Origin: Mesostigma viride
Taxonomy: Eukaryota; Streptophyta; Mesostigmatophyceae; Mesostigmatales; Mesostigmataceae
Direction: 5' to 3'
Length of the DNA: 21,432 bases
Assembly: GCA_009746045.1 (NCBI GenBank)
Contig: RPFO01001556.1
Location: forward strand, 1-21,432
This document shows, piece by piece, positions 1 through 11,154 of the stretch. The notes below the pieces were generated by a model. It worked only from the letters and a program-made list of their open reading frames with translations. It made no database searches and was not told the DNA's origin. The position numbers and the translations under genes were made by a program. How positions within the stretch are numbered: the stretch's first letter is position 1; each line of letters starts with the position of its first letter.

Positions 1-502
1 CCTCCTCATTGCAATTACATAATGCCAAACCATGTACGTAGACAAGCCATGATCGAACATGGGAAGCCTGAATTCCTCATCATCATTACATAACATGTGC
101 CAACCATGTACGTAGACAAGGCCATGATTGACAAACCATGGGAGCCTGAATCCTCATCATACATTCACTAAATGACAACGCATTACGTAGACGGCGCCAT
201 GATGACACATGAGTGAGGCTGAATCCTATCTCGTTAAGTTACAATTAAATGCCAAACCATGTACGTAGACAAGGCCTATCGATTGACACATGGAGCTGAA
301 TCCTCATCATTTACTATTCCTGACACATCCATAGTACGTAGAGGCCATGATGAACCAATGGAGGCCTGAATCCCCTCGTTAATTTACATAAATGCCAACC
401 ATGTAGTACAAGCCATGATGACCCCATGGGAGCCTGAATCCTCATCATTTACTATCCTGCTTGACATCCATGTACGTAGGCGCCATGATGACACCAATGG
501 AG

Positions 503-540
503 CCTGAATCCTCTTCATTTTCTTAATGAGAGGATTCAGG
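503..540. repeat. 12-bp-arm palindrome within a satellite unit
   Basis: CCTGAATCCTCT (503-514) is followed, after a 14-nt loop, by its exact reverse complement (529-540). The right arm is therefore a piece of the satellite core in inverted orientation, a local micro-inversion inside one unit. The same structure recurs at 5131-5168. Confidence 0.9.
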
Positions 541-1410
541 TGACATAAATGCCAACCATGTAGGTAGACAAGCCATGATCCATGGAGCCTGAATCCTCAT
601 CATTTACTATTCCTTGACATCCATGTACGTAGGCCAGCCATGGAGACACCATGGGAGCCTGAATCCTCCTCATTAATTACATAAATGCCAACCATGTACG
701 TAGACAAGCCATGATGACCCCATGGGAGCCTGAATCCTCATCATTAATTACATAAATGCCATCCATGTACGTAGACGGGCCATGATGACACCATGGGAGC
801 CTGAATCCTCCTCATTAATTACATAAATGCCAACCATGTACGTAGACAAGCCATGATGACACCATGGGAGCCTGAATCCTCATCATTAATTACATAAATG
901 CCATCCATGTACGTAGACGGGCCATGATGACACCATGGGAGCCTGAATCCTCATCATTAATTACATAAATGCCATTCATGTACGTAGGCCAGCCATGAGA
1001 CACCATGGGAGCCTGAATCCTCATCATTAATTACATACATGCCAACAATGTACGTAGACAAGCCATGATGACACCATGGGAGCCTGAATCCTCATCATTT
1101 ATTTTATGAACATCCATGTACGTAGGCCAGCCATGATGACACCATGGGAGCCTGAATCCTCATCATTTCTTTTTCTTTGACATCCATGTACGTAGGCCAG
1201 CCATGATGACACCATGGGAGCCTGAATCCTCATCATTAATTACATACATGCCATCCATGTACGTAGACGGCCATGATGACACCATGGGAGCCTGAATCCT
1301 CATCATTTACTATTCCTTGACATCCATGTACGTAGACGGGCCATGATGACACCATGGGAGCCTGAATCCTCATCATTTTTTTTTCTTTGACATCCATGTA
1401 CATACGTAGG

Positions 1411-3260
1411 CCAGCCATGATGACACCAATGGAGCCTGAATCCTCATCATTAATTACATACATAAATGCCATGATCATCAATGACCCCATGGGAGCCTGA
1501 ATCCTCATCATTAAATACATAAATGCCACGGTCCATGTACGTAGACGGGCCATGATGACACCAATGGAGCCTGAATCCTCATCATTAATTACATAAATGC
1601 CAACCATGTACATACACGGGCAATGATGACACCATGGGAGCCTGAATCCTCATCATTAATTACATAAATGCCAACCATGTACGTAGGCCAGCCATGATGA
1701 CACTATGGGAGCCTGAATCCTCATCATTAATTTCATACATGCCAACAACACGTAGACGGGCCATAATGACACCACGGGAGCCTGAATCCTCATCATTTTT
1801 TTTTCTTTGACATCCATGTACGTAGGCCAGCCATGATGACACCATGGGAGCCTGAATCCTCATCATTTTTTTTCTGAGACATCCATGTACGTAGGCCAGC
1901 CATGATGACACCATGGGAGCCTGAATCCTCATCATTAAATACATACATGCCATCCATGTACGTAGACAGGCCATGATGACACCATGGGAGCCTGAATCCT
2001 CATCATTTACTATTCCTTGACATCCATGTACGTAGACGGGCCATGATGACACCATGGGAGCCTGAATCCTCATCATTTTTTTTTCTTTGACATCCATGTA
2101 CATACGTAGGCCAGCCATGATGACACCAATGGAGCCTGAATTCTCATCATTAATTACATACATAAATGCCATCCATGTACGTAGACAGGCCATGACATCT
2201 GACACCATGGGAGCCTGAATCCTCATCATTTACTATTCCTTGACATCCATGTACGTAGACGGGCCATGATGACACCATGGGAGCCTGAATCCTCATCATT
2301 TTTTTTTCTTTGACATCCATGTACATACGTAGGCCAGCCATGATGACACCAATGGAGCCTGAATCCTCATCATTAATTACATACATAAATGCCAACCATG
2401 TACATACACGGGCAATGATGACACCAATGGAGCCTGAATCCTCATCATTAATTACATAAATGGCAACCATGTACATACACGGGCAATGATGACACCATGG
2501 GAGCCTGAATCCTCATCATTTTTTTTTTCTTTGACATCCATGTACATACGTAGGCCAGCCATGATGACACCAATGGAGCCTGAATCCTCATCATTAATTA
2601 CATACATGCCATCCATGTACGTAGACAAGCCATGATGACACCATGGGAGCCTGAATCCTCATCATTAATTACATACATGCCATCCATGTACGTAGACAGG
2701 CCATGATGACACCATGGGAGCCTGAATCCTCATCATTTACTATTCCTTGACATCCATGTACGTAGGCCAGCCATGGAGACACCATGGGAGCCTGAATCCT
2801 CCTCATTAATTACATAAATGCCAACCATGTACGTAGACAAGCCATGATGACCCCATGGGAGCCTGAATCCTCATCATTAATTACATAAATGCCATCCATG
2901 TACGTAGACGGGCCATGATGACACCATGGGAGCCTGAATCCTCCTCATTAATTACATAAATGCCAACCATGTACGTAGACAAGCCATGATGACACCATGG
3001 GAGCCTGAATCCTCATCATTTACTATTCCTTGACATCCATGTACGTAGGCCAGCCATGATGACACCAATGGAGCCTGAATCCTCCTCGTTAATTACATAA
3101 ATGCCAACCATGTACGTAGACAAGCCATGATGACCCCATGGGAGCCTGAATCCTCATCATTTACTATTCCTTGACATCCATGTACGTAGACGGGCCATGA
3201 TGACACCATGGGAGCCTGAATCCTCATCATTTACTATTCCTTGACATCCATGTACGTAGG
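1411..3260 (+). repeat. higher-order repeat, copy 1 (1,850 bp)
   Basis: This block of about 26 satellite units is repeated immediately downstream at 3261-5106. The pairing is shown by rare variants in the same order in both copies: the shortened ATGATCATCAATGACC unit (near 1469 and 3319), a CACTATGGG unit followed by a CCACGGGAG unit (1701-1780 and 3551-3630), TTTCTGAGACATCC (near 1871 and 3721), and CATGACATCTGACACC (2191 and 4037). I noticed only a 4-nt length difference near 2160 and a single substitution near 2463, so the duplication is very recent or actively homogenised. Confidence 0.9.
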
Positions 3261-5106
3261 CCAGCCATGATGACACCAATGGAGCCTGAATCCTCATCAT
3301 TAATTACATACATAAATGCCATGATCATCAATGACCCCATGGGAGCCTGAATCCTCATCATTAAATACATAAATGCCACGGTCCATGTACGTAGACGGGC
3401 CATGATGACACCAATGGAGCCTGAATCCTCATCATTAATTACATAAATGCCAACCATGTACATACACGGGCAATGATGACACCATGGGAGCCTGAATCCT
3501 CATCATTAATTACATAAATGCCAACCATGTACGTAGGCCAGCCATGATGACACTATGGGAGCCTGAATCCTCATCATTAATTTCATACATGCCAACAACA
3601 CGTAGACGGGCCATAATGACACCACGGGAGCCTGAATCCTCATCATTTTTTTTTCTTTGACATCCATGTACGTAGGCCAGCCATGATGACACCATGGGAG
3701 CCTGAATCCTCATCATTTTTTTTCTGAGACATCCATGTACGTAGGCCAGCCATGATGACACCATGGGAGCCTGAATCCTCATCATTAAATACATACATGC
3801 CATCCATGTACGTAGACAGGCCATGATGACACCATGGGAGCCTGAATCCTCATCATTTACTATTCCTTGACATCCATGTACGTAGACGGGCCATGATGAC
3901 ACCATGGGAGCCTGAATCCTCATCATTTTTTTTTCTTTGACATCCATGTACATACGTAGGCCAGCCATGATGACACCAATGGAGCCTGAATTCTCATCAT
4001 TAATTACATACATGCCATCCATGTACGTAGACAGGCCATGACATCTGACACCATGGGAGCCTGAATCCTCATCATTTACTATTCCTTGACATCCATGTAC
4101 GTAGACGGGCCATGATGACACCATGGGAGCCTGAATCCTCATCATTTTTTTTTCTTTGACATCCATGTACATACGTAGGCCAGCCATGATGACACCAATG
4201 GAGCCTGAATCCTCATCATTAATTACATACATAAATGCCAACCATGTACATACACGGGCAATGATGACACCAATGGAGCCTGAATCCTCATCATTAATTA
4301 CATAAATGCCAACCATGTACATACACGGGCAATGATGACACCATGGGAGCCTGAATCCTCATCATTTTTTTTTTCTTTGACATCCATGTACATACGTAGG
4401 CCAGCCATGATGACACCAATGGAGCCTGAATCCTCATCATTAATTACATACATGCCATCCATGTACGTAGACAAGCCATGATGACACCATGGGAGCCTGA
4501 ATCCTCATCATTAATTACATACATGCCATCCATGTACGTAGACAGGCCATGATGACACCATGGGAGCCTGAATCCTCATCATTTACTATTCCTTGACATC
4601 CATGTACGTAGGCCAGCCATGGAGACACCATGGGAGCCTGAATCCTCCTCATTAATTACATAAATGCCAACCATGTACGTAGACAAGCCATGATGACCCC
4701 ATGGGAGCCTGAATCCTCATCATTAATTACATAAATGCCATCCATGTACGTAGACGGGCCATGATGACACCATGGGAGCCTGAATCCTCCTCATTAATTA
4801 CATAAATGCCAACCATGTACGTAGACAAGCCATGATGACACCATGGGAGCCTGAATCCTCATCATTTACTATTCCTTGACATCCATGTACGTAGGCCAGC
4901 CATGATGACACCAATGGAGCCTGAATCCTCCTCGTTAATTACATAAATGCCAACCATGTACGTAGACAAGCCATGATGACCCCATGGGAGCCTGAATCCT
5001 CATCATTTACTATTCCTTGACATCCATGTACGTAGACGGGCCATGATGACACCATGGGAGCCTGAATCCTCATCATTTACTATTCCTTGACATCCATGTA
5101 CGTAGG
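3261..5106 (+). repeat. higher-order repeat, copy 2 (1,846 bp)
   Basis: Direct tandem copy of 1411-3260. The offset is 1,850 nt up to about position 2160 of copy 1 and 1,846 nt after it. After 5106 a third period begins, but it follows copy 1 for only about 34 nt before switching to a different unit type at the CTTCATTTTC variant. Both block edges lie inside the same part of the satellite unit, as expected for unequal exchange between misaligned units. Confidence 0.9.
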
Positions 5107-5130
5107 CCAGCCATGATGACACCAATGGAG

Positions 5131-5168
5131 CCTGAATCCTCTTCATTTTCTTAATGAGAGGATTCAGG
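5131..5168. repeat. second copy of the 12-bp-arm palindrome
   Basis: Arms at 5131-5142 and 5157-5168 are identical to those at 503-540, and the surrounding unit also matches, including a TAGGTAGAC variant just downstream. This shows that the two places share a common ancestor unit rather than having arisen independently. Confidence 0.9.
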
Positions 5169-6736
5169 TTACATAAATGCCAACCATGTAGGTAGACAAG
5201 CCATGATGACACCATGGGAGCCTGAATCCTCATCATTAAATACATAAATGCCATCCATGTACGTAGGCCAGCCATGGAGACACCATGGGAGCCTGAATCC
5301 TCCTCATTAATTACATAAATGCCAACCATGTACGTAGACAAGCCATGATGACACCATGGGAGCCTGAATCCTCATCATTTACTATTCCTTGACATCCATG
5401 TACGTAGGCCAGCCATGATGACACCAATGGAGCCTGAATCCTCCTCGTTAATTACATAAATGCCAACCATGTACGTAGACAAGCCATGATGACCCCATGG
5501 GAGCCTGAATCCTCATCATTTACTATTCCTTGACATCCATGTACGTAGACGGGCCATGATGACACCATGGGAGCCTGAATCCTCTTCATTAATTACATAA
5601 ATGCCAACCATGTACGTAGACGGGCCATGATGACACCATGGGAGCCTGAATCCTCATCATTTTTTTTATGAAACATCCATGTACGTAGGCCAGCCATGAT
5701 GACACCATGGGAGCCTGAATCCTCATCATTTTTTTTTCTTTGACATCCATGTACGTAGACGGGCCATGATGACACCATGGGAGCCTGAATCCTCATCATT
5801 AATTACATACATGCCATCCATGTACGTACACGGGCCATGATGACACCATGGGAGCCTGAATCCTCATCATTTACTATTCCTTGACATCCATGTACGTAGG
5901 CCAGCCATGGAGACACCATGGGAGCCTGAATCCTCCTCGTTAATTACATAAATGCCAACCATGTACGTAGACAAGCCATGATGACCCCATGGGAGCCTGA
6001 ATCCTCATCATTAATTACATAAATGCCATTCATGTACGTAGGCCAGCCATGGAGACACCATGGGAGCCTGAATCCTCATCATTAATTACATACATGCCAA
6101 CAATGTAGGTAGACAAGCCATGATGACACCATGGGAGCCTGAATCCTCATCATTTATTTTATGAGACATCCATGTACGTAGGCCAGCCATGATGACACCA
6201 TGGGAGCCTGAATCCTCATCATTTCTTTTTCTTTGACATCCATGTACGTAGGCCAGCCATGATGACACCATGGGAGCCTGAATCCTCCTCATTAATTACA
6301 TACATGCCATCCATGTACGTACACGGGCCATGATGACACCATGGGAGCCTGAATCCTCCTCATTTACTATTCCTTGACATCCATGTACGTAGGCCAGCCA
6401 TGGAGACACCATGGGAGCCTGAATCCTCATCATTAATTACATAAATGCCAACCATGTACGTAGACAAGCCATGATGACACCATGGGAGCCTGAATCCTCC
6501 TCATTAATTACATAAATGCCAACCATGTACGTAGACAAGCCATGATGACACCATGGGAGCCTGAATCCTCATCATTAATTACATACATGCCATCCATGTA
6601 CGTAGACAGGCCATGATGACACCATGGGAGCCTGAATCCTCATCATTTACTATTCCTTGACATCCATGTACGTAGGCCAGCCATGGAGACACCATGGGAG
6701 CCTGAATCCTCATCATTAAATACATAAATGCCATCC

Positions 6737-7785
6737 ATGTAATTAATGATGAGGATTCAGGCTCCCATGGTGTCATCATGGCCCGTCTACGTACATGGAT
6801 GTCAAGGAATAGTAAATGATGAGGATTCAGGCTCCCATGGTGTCATCATGGCTTGTCTACGTACATGGTTGGCATTTATGTAATTAACGAGGAGGATTCA
6901 GGCTCCCATAATGTCTCCATGGCTGGCCTACGTACATGGATGTCAAGGAATAGTAAATGATGAGGATTCAGGCTCCCATGGTGTCATCATGGCCCGTCTA
7001 CGTACATGGATGGCATGTATGTAATTAATGATGAGGATTCAGGCTCCCATGGTGTCATCATGGCCCGTCTACGTATATGGATGTCAAAGAAAAAAAAATG
7101 ACGAGGATTCAGGCTCCCATGGTGTCATCATGGCTGGCCTACGTACATGGATGTCTCATAAAAAAAATGATGAGGATTCAGGCTCCCATGGTGTCATCAT
7201 GGCCCGTCTACGTACATGGTTGGCATTTATGTAATTAATGATGAGGATTCAGGCTCCCATGGTGTCATCATGGCCTGTCTACGTACATGGATGGCATGTA
7301 TGTATTTAATGATGAGGATTCAGGCTCCCATGGTGTCATCATGGCTGGCCTACGTACATGGATGTCTCAGAAAAAAAATGTGGAGGATTCAGGCTCCCAT
7401 GGTGTCATCATGGCTGGCCTACGTACATGGATGTCTCATAAAATAAATGATGAGGATTCAGGCTCCCGTGGTGTCATTATGGCCCGTCTACGTGTTGTTG
7501 GCATGTATGAAATTAATGATGAGGATTCAGGCTCCCATAGTGTCATCATGGCTGGCCTACGTACATGGTTGGCATTTATGTATTTAATGATGAGGATTCA
7601 GGCTCCCATGGTGTCATCATGGCTTGTCTATGTACATGGTTGGCATTTATGTAATTAATGATGAGGATTCAGGCTCCATTGGTGTCATCATGGCCCGTCT
7701 ACGTACATGGGTGGCATTTATGTATTTAATGATGAGGATTTAGGCTCCCATGGGGTCATCATGGCTTGTCTACGTACATGGAGTC
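6737..7785 (-). repeat. satellite array, inverted block (~15 units)
   Basis: From about 6741 the same ~70-bp unit continues on the opposite strand to the end of the array. At the switch, ATGTA (6737-6741) fits both the forward unit (CCATGTACG) and the inverted unit (GTATGTAATT), so the junction has 5 bp of microhomology. The inverted block carries the marker variants of the higher-order repeat: 7447-7545 is the exact reverse complement of the stretch around 1706-1804 and 3556-3654, and 7028-7234 is nearly the reverse complement of 5593-5799. The last recognisable unit ends at about 7785. Plus-strand open frames here are repeat translations. Confidence 0.93.
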
Positions 7786-8056
7786 ATATTGATTCATGGA
7801 ACAATGAGATACCATTCTTAATTGAAAATTGTTCTTGATACTTTCACATGCATGCCCGGAATCGTGAATTTGTGCGGGTTTCCATGATGACAATCCTCAT
7901 TGAATTCTTGAGCACACAATATTGAGCAATTTAGGGGCACTTCGGCAATGTTGACCATTTTCATTCATGATCAATAAAATTAACATTTAATGCAATAAAT
8001 ACATATTCCACTCATTTTAATAAACCATGCAAAAACTTTACAAGCACGCTCAAGCT
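7786..8056. other. AT-rich spacer, nothing recognised
   Basis: This is non-repetitive sequence between two arrays. It is rich in A and T, with several AATAAA-like and ATTAA stretches, notably at 7970-8030. I see no open frame of useful length, no RNA gene and no clear promoter. Confidence 0.6.
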
Positions 8057-9068
8057 AGGGGTGGGCTGGCATGCACGCGTGGGTGTGGGGGTGGGCTGGC
8101 ATGCATGCGTGGGTGTGGGGGTGGGCTGGCATGCACGTGTGGGTGTGGGGGTGGGCTGGCATGCATGCGTGGGTGTGGGGTTGGGCTAGCCTGCATGCGT
8201 GGGTGTGGGGGGGGCTGGCATGCATGCGTGGGTGTGTGTGGGGGGCTAGCATGCATGCGTAAGTGTGGGGGGGGCTGGCATGCATGCGTGGGTGTGGGGG
8301 GGGGCTGGCATGCATGCGTGGGTGTGTGTGGGGGGCTAGCATGCATGCGTAAGTGTGGGGGGGGCTGGCATGCATGCGTGGGTGTGTATGGGGGCTGGCA
8401 TGCATGCGTGGGTGTGTGTGGGGGGCTAGCCTGCATGCGTGGGTGTGGGGGGGGCTGGCATGCATGCGTGGGTGTGTGTGGGGGGCTAGCATGCATGCGT
8501 AAGTGTGGGGGGGGCTGGCATGCATGCGTGGGTGTGGGGGGGGCTGGCATGCATGCGTGGGTGTGTGTGGGGGGCTAGCATGCATGCGTAAGTGTGGGGG
8601 GGGCTGGCATGCATGCGTGGGTGTGTATGGGGGCTGGCATGCATGCGTGGGTGTGTGTGGGGGGCTAGCATGCATGCGTGGGTGTGTGGGGGGGCTGTCA
8701 TGCATGCGTGGGTGTGTGTGGGGGCTGGCATCCATGCGTGGGTGTGTGGGGGGGCTAGCATGCATGCGTGGGTGTGGGGGTGGGCTAGCATGCATGCGTG
8801 GGTGTGGGGGGGGCGGTCATGCATGCGTGGGTGTGTGGGGGGCTGGCATGCATGCGTGGGTGTGTGGGGGGGCTAGCATGCATGCGTGGGTGTGGGGGTG
8901 GGCTAGCATGCATGCGTGGGTGTGAGTGTGGGCTAGCATGCATGCGTGGGTGTGGGGGGGGGCTAGCATGCATGCGTGGGTGTGGGGGGGCCGGGGCCGG
9001 GGCTAGCATGCATGCGTGGGTGTGGGGGTGGGCTAGCATGCATGCGTGGGTGTGGGGGGGGGCTAGCA
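8057..9068 (+). repeat. ~30-bp G-rich minisatellite
   Basis: There are about 33 copies of a 29-31-bp unit built around GGCTAGCATGCATGCGTGGG and a GT/G-rich tail of variable length. The first copies have period exactly 30. Unit variants include GGCTGGC versus GGCTAGC, and GCGTGGG versus GCGTAAG. A second-order duplication of about 239 bp is visible (for example, the rare GTGTGTATG variant at 8381 and again at 8620). The unit combines GCATGCATGCGT and GTGTGTGT, alternating purine-pyrimidine tracts able to adopt Z-DNA, with G5-G8 runs. Open frames on both strands (His/Pro-rich on minus, Trp/Gly/Cys-rich on plus) are repeat products. Confidence 0.93.
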
Positions 9069-9092
9069 CGCCCCACCCCTCCATCGGCACAG

Positions 9093-9128
9093 CCAGCCTT
9101 GTGAGTCTACCCTTAACAACAAGGCTGG
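9093..9128. repeat. 10-bp-stem hairpin
   Basis: CCAGCCTTGT (9093-9102) and ACAAGGCTGG (9119-9128) are perfect inverted repeats with a 16-nt loop, just past the end of the minisatellite. No T-run follows, so there is no reason to call it a terminator. Its function is unknown. Confidence 0.6.
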
Positions 9129-9260
9129 TAGGACGACACGCCTGAGCAGCATATGTCATGCCTATCTCAGGCTAATAATGTGTGATTTTGTGCCAACAAC
9201 CAAGTTGTTCCACCCAACAACACATTATAAACCCTCTTCCAAAATGCCCAACAAGCCGGA

Positions 9261-9292
9261 CACGTGGAGGACCACACACGCAGTATATAAAG
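9261..9292 (+). promoter_or_regulatory. G-box plus TATA box, candidate core promoter
   Basis: CACGTG at 9261-9266 is a palindromic G-box (a bHLH/bZIP target in plants and algae). It lies 17 bp upstream of TATATAAAG at 9284-9292. This arrangement predicts transcription on the plus strand from about 9315-9320 and leads into the candidate first exon at 9618-9665. The predicted leader contains several upstream ATGs, so an unrecognised leader intron or upstream open frames are possible. Confidence 0.5.
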
Positions 9293-9617
9293 AGAAAATA
9301 AGCTGACTTTTTATCCAGCCAACCTGTGGCTAGCTGCTCTGGTTAGCATGACAAATGCTAACATTTACTCAGTGGGAAAGGTGAAGAGACCATTGGAACA
9401 GCCTACCTGACGCATGTGCCACCAAAGCATTGTGTCCCGCAAAATGCACACTGCCTCCTTTCTAACAAGCACGAGCCGCTCTCTTTAGGAGACAGGTGCC
9501 AGCTCGTCAGTGTCTGGGGAAAATGATGCCGCTGCTTAGGAAGACCGCGTGAATTTCCTCGAACACAACTGCAAACATCCAGGAATCCAGCGATGCAGCG
9601 CCAGGACCCGCAACTTC

Positions 9618-9665
9618 ATGGCTGCATCTGGCCGGAAAGAAGGCAAAAAGCTTACGCTCAACGAG
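9618..9665 (+). CDS. candidate first coding exon of a host gene, interrupted by the transposon
   Basis: From ATG 9618 (context TTCATGGCT, a purine-poor but acceptable start context) the frame reads MAASGRKEGKKLTLNE. It reaches a strong 5' splice site, GAG|GTAAGA, with the GT at 9666-9667, so the exon ends on a codon boundary. It sits about 300 bp downstream of the G-box/TATA pair. The 7.1-kb transposon begins at 9693, 27 nt into the presumed intron, so the remaining exons would lie beyond 16805. I could not identify them with confidence. The open frame also extends 5' to 9549 without an ATG. The protein is not recognised. A non-coding leader exon is the main alternative. Confidence 0.35.
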
Positions 9666-9689
9666 GTAAGAAAGCAGGAAAGCGCTATC

Positions 9690-9721
9690 TTAGGGCTGGT
9701 TTTTTTTAGTATGTTAAAATC
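9690..9721 (+). repeat. left target-site copy (TTA) and left TIR
   Basis: TTA is at 9690-9692, followed by the 29-bp TIR. Just inside the TIR, 9723-9750 can form its own small hairpin (AGGGTTTA pairing with TAAACCCT), so the end of the element is structured beyond the perfect repeat. Confidence 0.85.
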
Positions 9722-10630
9722 CAGGGTTTATATTTTTAATAAACCCTTGAATCTTTATTTCTGCTTTATTTCTTGTTGTTTCGTCATAAACTGTTACGCT
9801 AGCTATGTGAGAAGGAACAAGGGATTAATGTGTGATTGTTCCCCATGCTTACCACACATGGATTGCCCCATTCAACACCACATACACTTGCCGTCCAGGT
9901 TTTACATCTCGGCTCGGGTAGCGTCAAATGTGGGCGAGCTGCAACTTCTGATTTGCTGCTCAAATAATGCTTGATTTGAGGACCAGTGCCGCACTTGGAG
10001 CCAGTTCTTATGTAATGCACTATTCATGACTCCAATATGGTATAAAAGCAATCATGTAACTGACACCATGGCACAGGTATGAGGCGTCTTGATGATCAAC
10101 ATGTGGAACAGTAACACTTCATTGACAGGCTGGCTTCAATTGCGTGCTTGCTATCATAATTGTTAACTAGTGCCATAGTAGCCTGATAGCAAGATCGCGG
10201 CTCCGCGGAAGGTGACCACCAATTGCATTCACCAGCATTAAATATGGTCATCTTGGCAGTTCGTGCACTGAGCTACGACATATGCACAAATTAGCAGTCG
10301 GTTGTTATTGCTAAATGTTAATGTTGCAAATGCCTCTGGACACCATGTGCATGTCATGTGGCCATGCATGACGCATGCCACATTATGACGCCACATGTGC
10401 CACCCATGCATCGAGCATAGCACACGCCATGCTCAAATTTTCCACGCATGCCAACCTTTCGCATATGCCCCACACGACAGCCATCCATGTGCACCGGATC
10501 AACAAGTTAACCATAGACATGATGTGCAATGTTTATGTAGTAACCCCAAGCGTCACGCACTGTCACCTGCATTTTTAATCCTATTTACTAATTTCGCAAT
10601 GTGGAGTATCCCGCACTATCCAAGGCATCG
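9722..10630. other. transposon left interior, no clear gene
   Basis: About 900 bp with no convincing protein. TATAAAAG at 10041-10048 is a good TATA box. It is followed by ACACCATGGCACAG|GTATGAG, which would read as a three-codon exon (ATG at 10068) ending at a splice donor at 10077. The ATG is so close to the TATA box that this may instead be a non-coding start region. From about 10330 to 10500 the sequence is crowded with CATG, GCATGC and CACATG motifs. A piece near 10420-10440 (GCATAGCACACGCCATGC) reappears with two changes near 11309-11326. I see no transposase motif on either strand. Confidence 0.4.
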
Positions 10631-10831
10631 CGGAGTACCCCGCCAATCCAAAACAACCGGAATCACTAACCACCAATCCCAGCGAGCGAGCGAAGCGAGC
10701 GAGCACCGTACTGCGCACCAATCCGCGAGCGAAGCGAGCACCGTACTATTCCAGCGGGCAGCAGGCAGCGTACTGCGCACCAATCCGCGAGCGAAGCGAG
10801 CACCGTACTATTCTAGCGGGCAGCGGGCAGC
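10631..10831 (+). repeat. 62-bp tandem duplication with CCAAT motifs
   Basis: A segment starting GTACTGCGCACCAATCCGCG at 10708 is repeated at 10770 (offset 62), each copy running through a GAGCGAAGCGAGC stretch into the first CAGCGGGCAGC units. Four CCAAT motifs in CCAATCC context occur at about 10643, 10674, 10718 and 10780. They may be CCAAT boxes of a promoter region, but no start site is evident, and the similarity may only reflect duplication. Confidence 0.6.
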
Positions 10832-11154
10832 GGTCAGCGGGCAGCGGGCAGCGGGCTGCTGGCTGCTGGCAGCGGGCAGCGGGCAGCGCGCAGCGGGCAG
10901 CGGGCAGCGGGCAGCGGGCAGCGGGCAGCGGGCTGCGGGCAGCGGGCAGCGGGCAGCGGGCAGCGGGCAGCGCGCAGCGGGCAGCGGGCAGCGGGCAGCG
11001 CGCAGCGGGCAGCGGGCAGCGGGCAGCGGGCAGCGCGCAGCGGGCAGCGGGCAGCGGGCAGCGGGCTGCGCGCAGCGGGCAGCGGGCAGCGGGCAGCGGG
11101 CTGCGGGCAGCGGGCAGCGGGCTGCGGGCTGCGGGCTGCGGGCAGCGGGCAGCG
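10811..11154 (+). repeat. (CAGCGGG)n heptamer microsatellite
   Basis: About 48 copies of a 7-bp unit, with occasional CAGCGCG and CTGCGGG variants. Because 7 is not a multiple of 3, every frame reads the same 7-residue cycle on each strand (SGQRAAG on plus, PLPAARC-type on minus), so the long open frames here are artefacts. The plus strand repeatedly fits the G-quadruplex pattern of four GGG runs separated by 4 nt, and the minus strand is the matching C-rich strand. Confidence 0.93.

Larger units (their letters stand above)
1..6741 (+). repeat. ~70-bp satellite array, forward orientation
   Basis: About 95 head-to-tail copies of a unit usually 69-74 bp long (61 bp in a shortened variant ending near 1496). 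The best conserved stretch is GAGCCTGAATCCTCATCATT, preceded by a CCATGG-containing segment. The rest varies among a few linker types: one with TAATTACATAAATGCC, one with TTACTATTCCTTGACATCC, and one with a T8-T10 run followed by CTTTGACATCC. All linker types then share CCATGTACGTA. Each unit can form a short stem, because ATGATGA on one side of the core is complementary to TCATCAT on the other. Open frames on the minus strand here are repeat translations and not genes. Copies before about 660 carry many single-base gains and losses that are rare later in the array. Confidence 0.95.

Noticed and set aside
1236-7658. Many 60-270-codon open frames (NDEDSGSHGVIMA and MMRIQAPMVSSW types)
   Set aside because: They are translations of the ~70-bp satellite, appear in two frames of the same DNA, swap strand when the array flips, and have no independent coding support.
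1-7785. CRISPR-like array
   Set aside because: Units are about 70 bp and directly contiguous, with no unique spacers. The variable parts are a few recurring linker types, and the context is eukaryotic.
8027-9159. Long Cys/Trp/Gly-rich and His/Pro-rich frames on both strands
   Set aside because: Products of the ~30-bp minisatellite. Open frames exist on both strands at once because the unit lacks stops.
9549-9974. 141-codon plus-strand frame as a single gene
   Set aside because: It lacks an ATG at its start and reads straight through the splice donor at 9666 and the transposon TIR. Only the part before 9666 is plausible.
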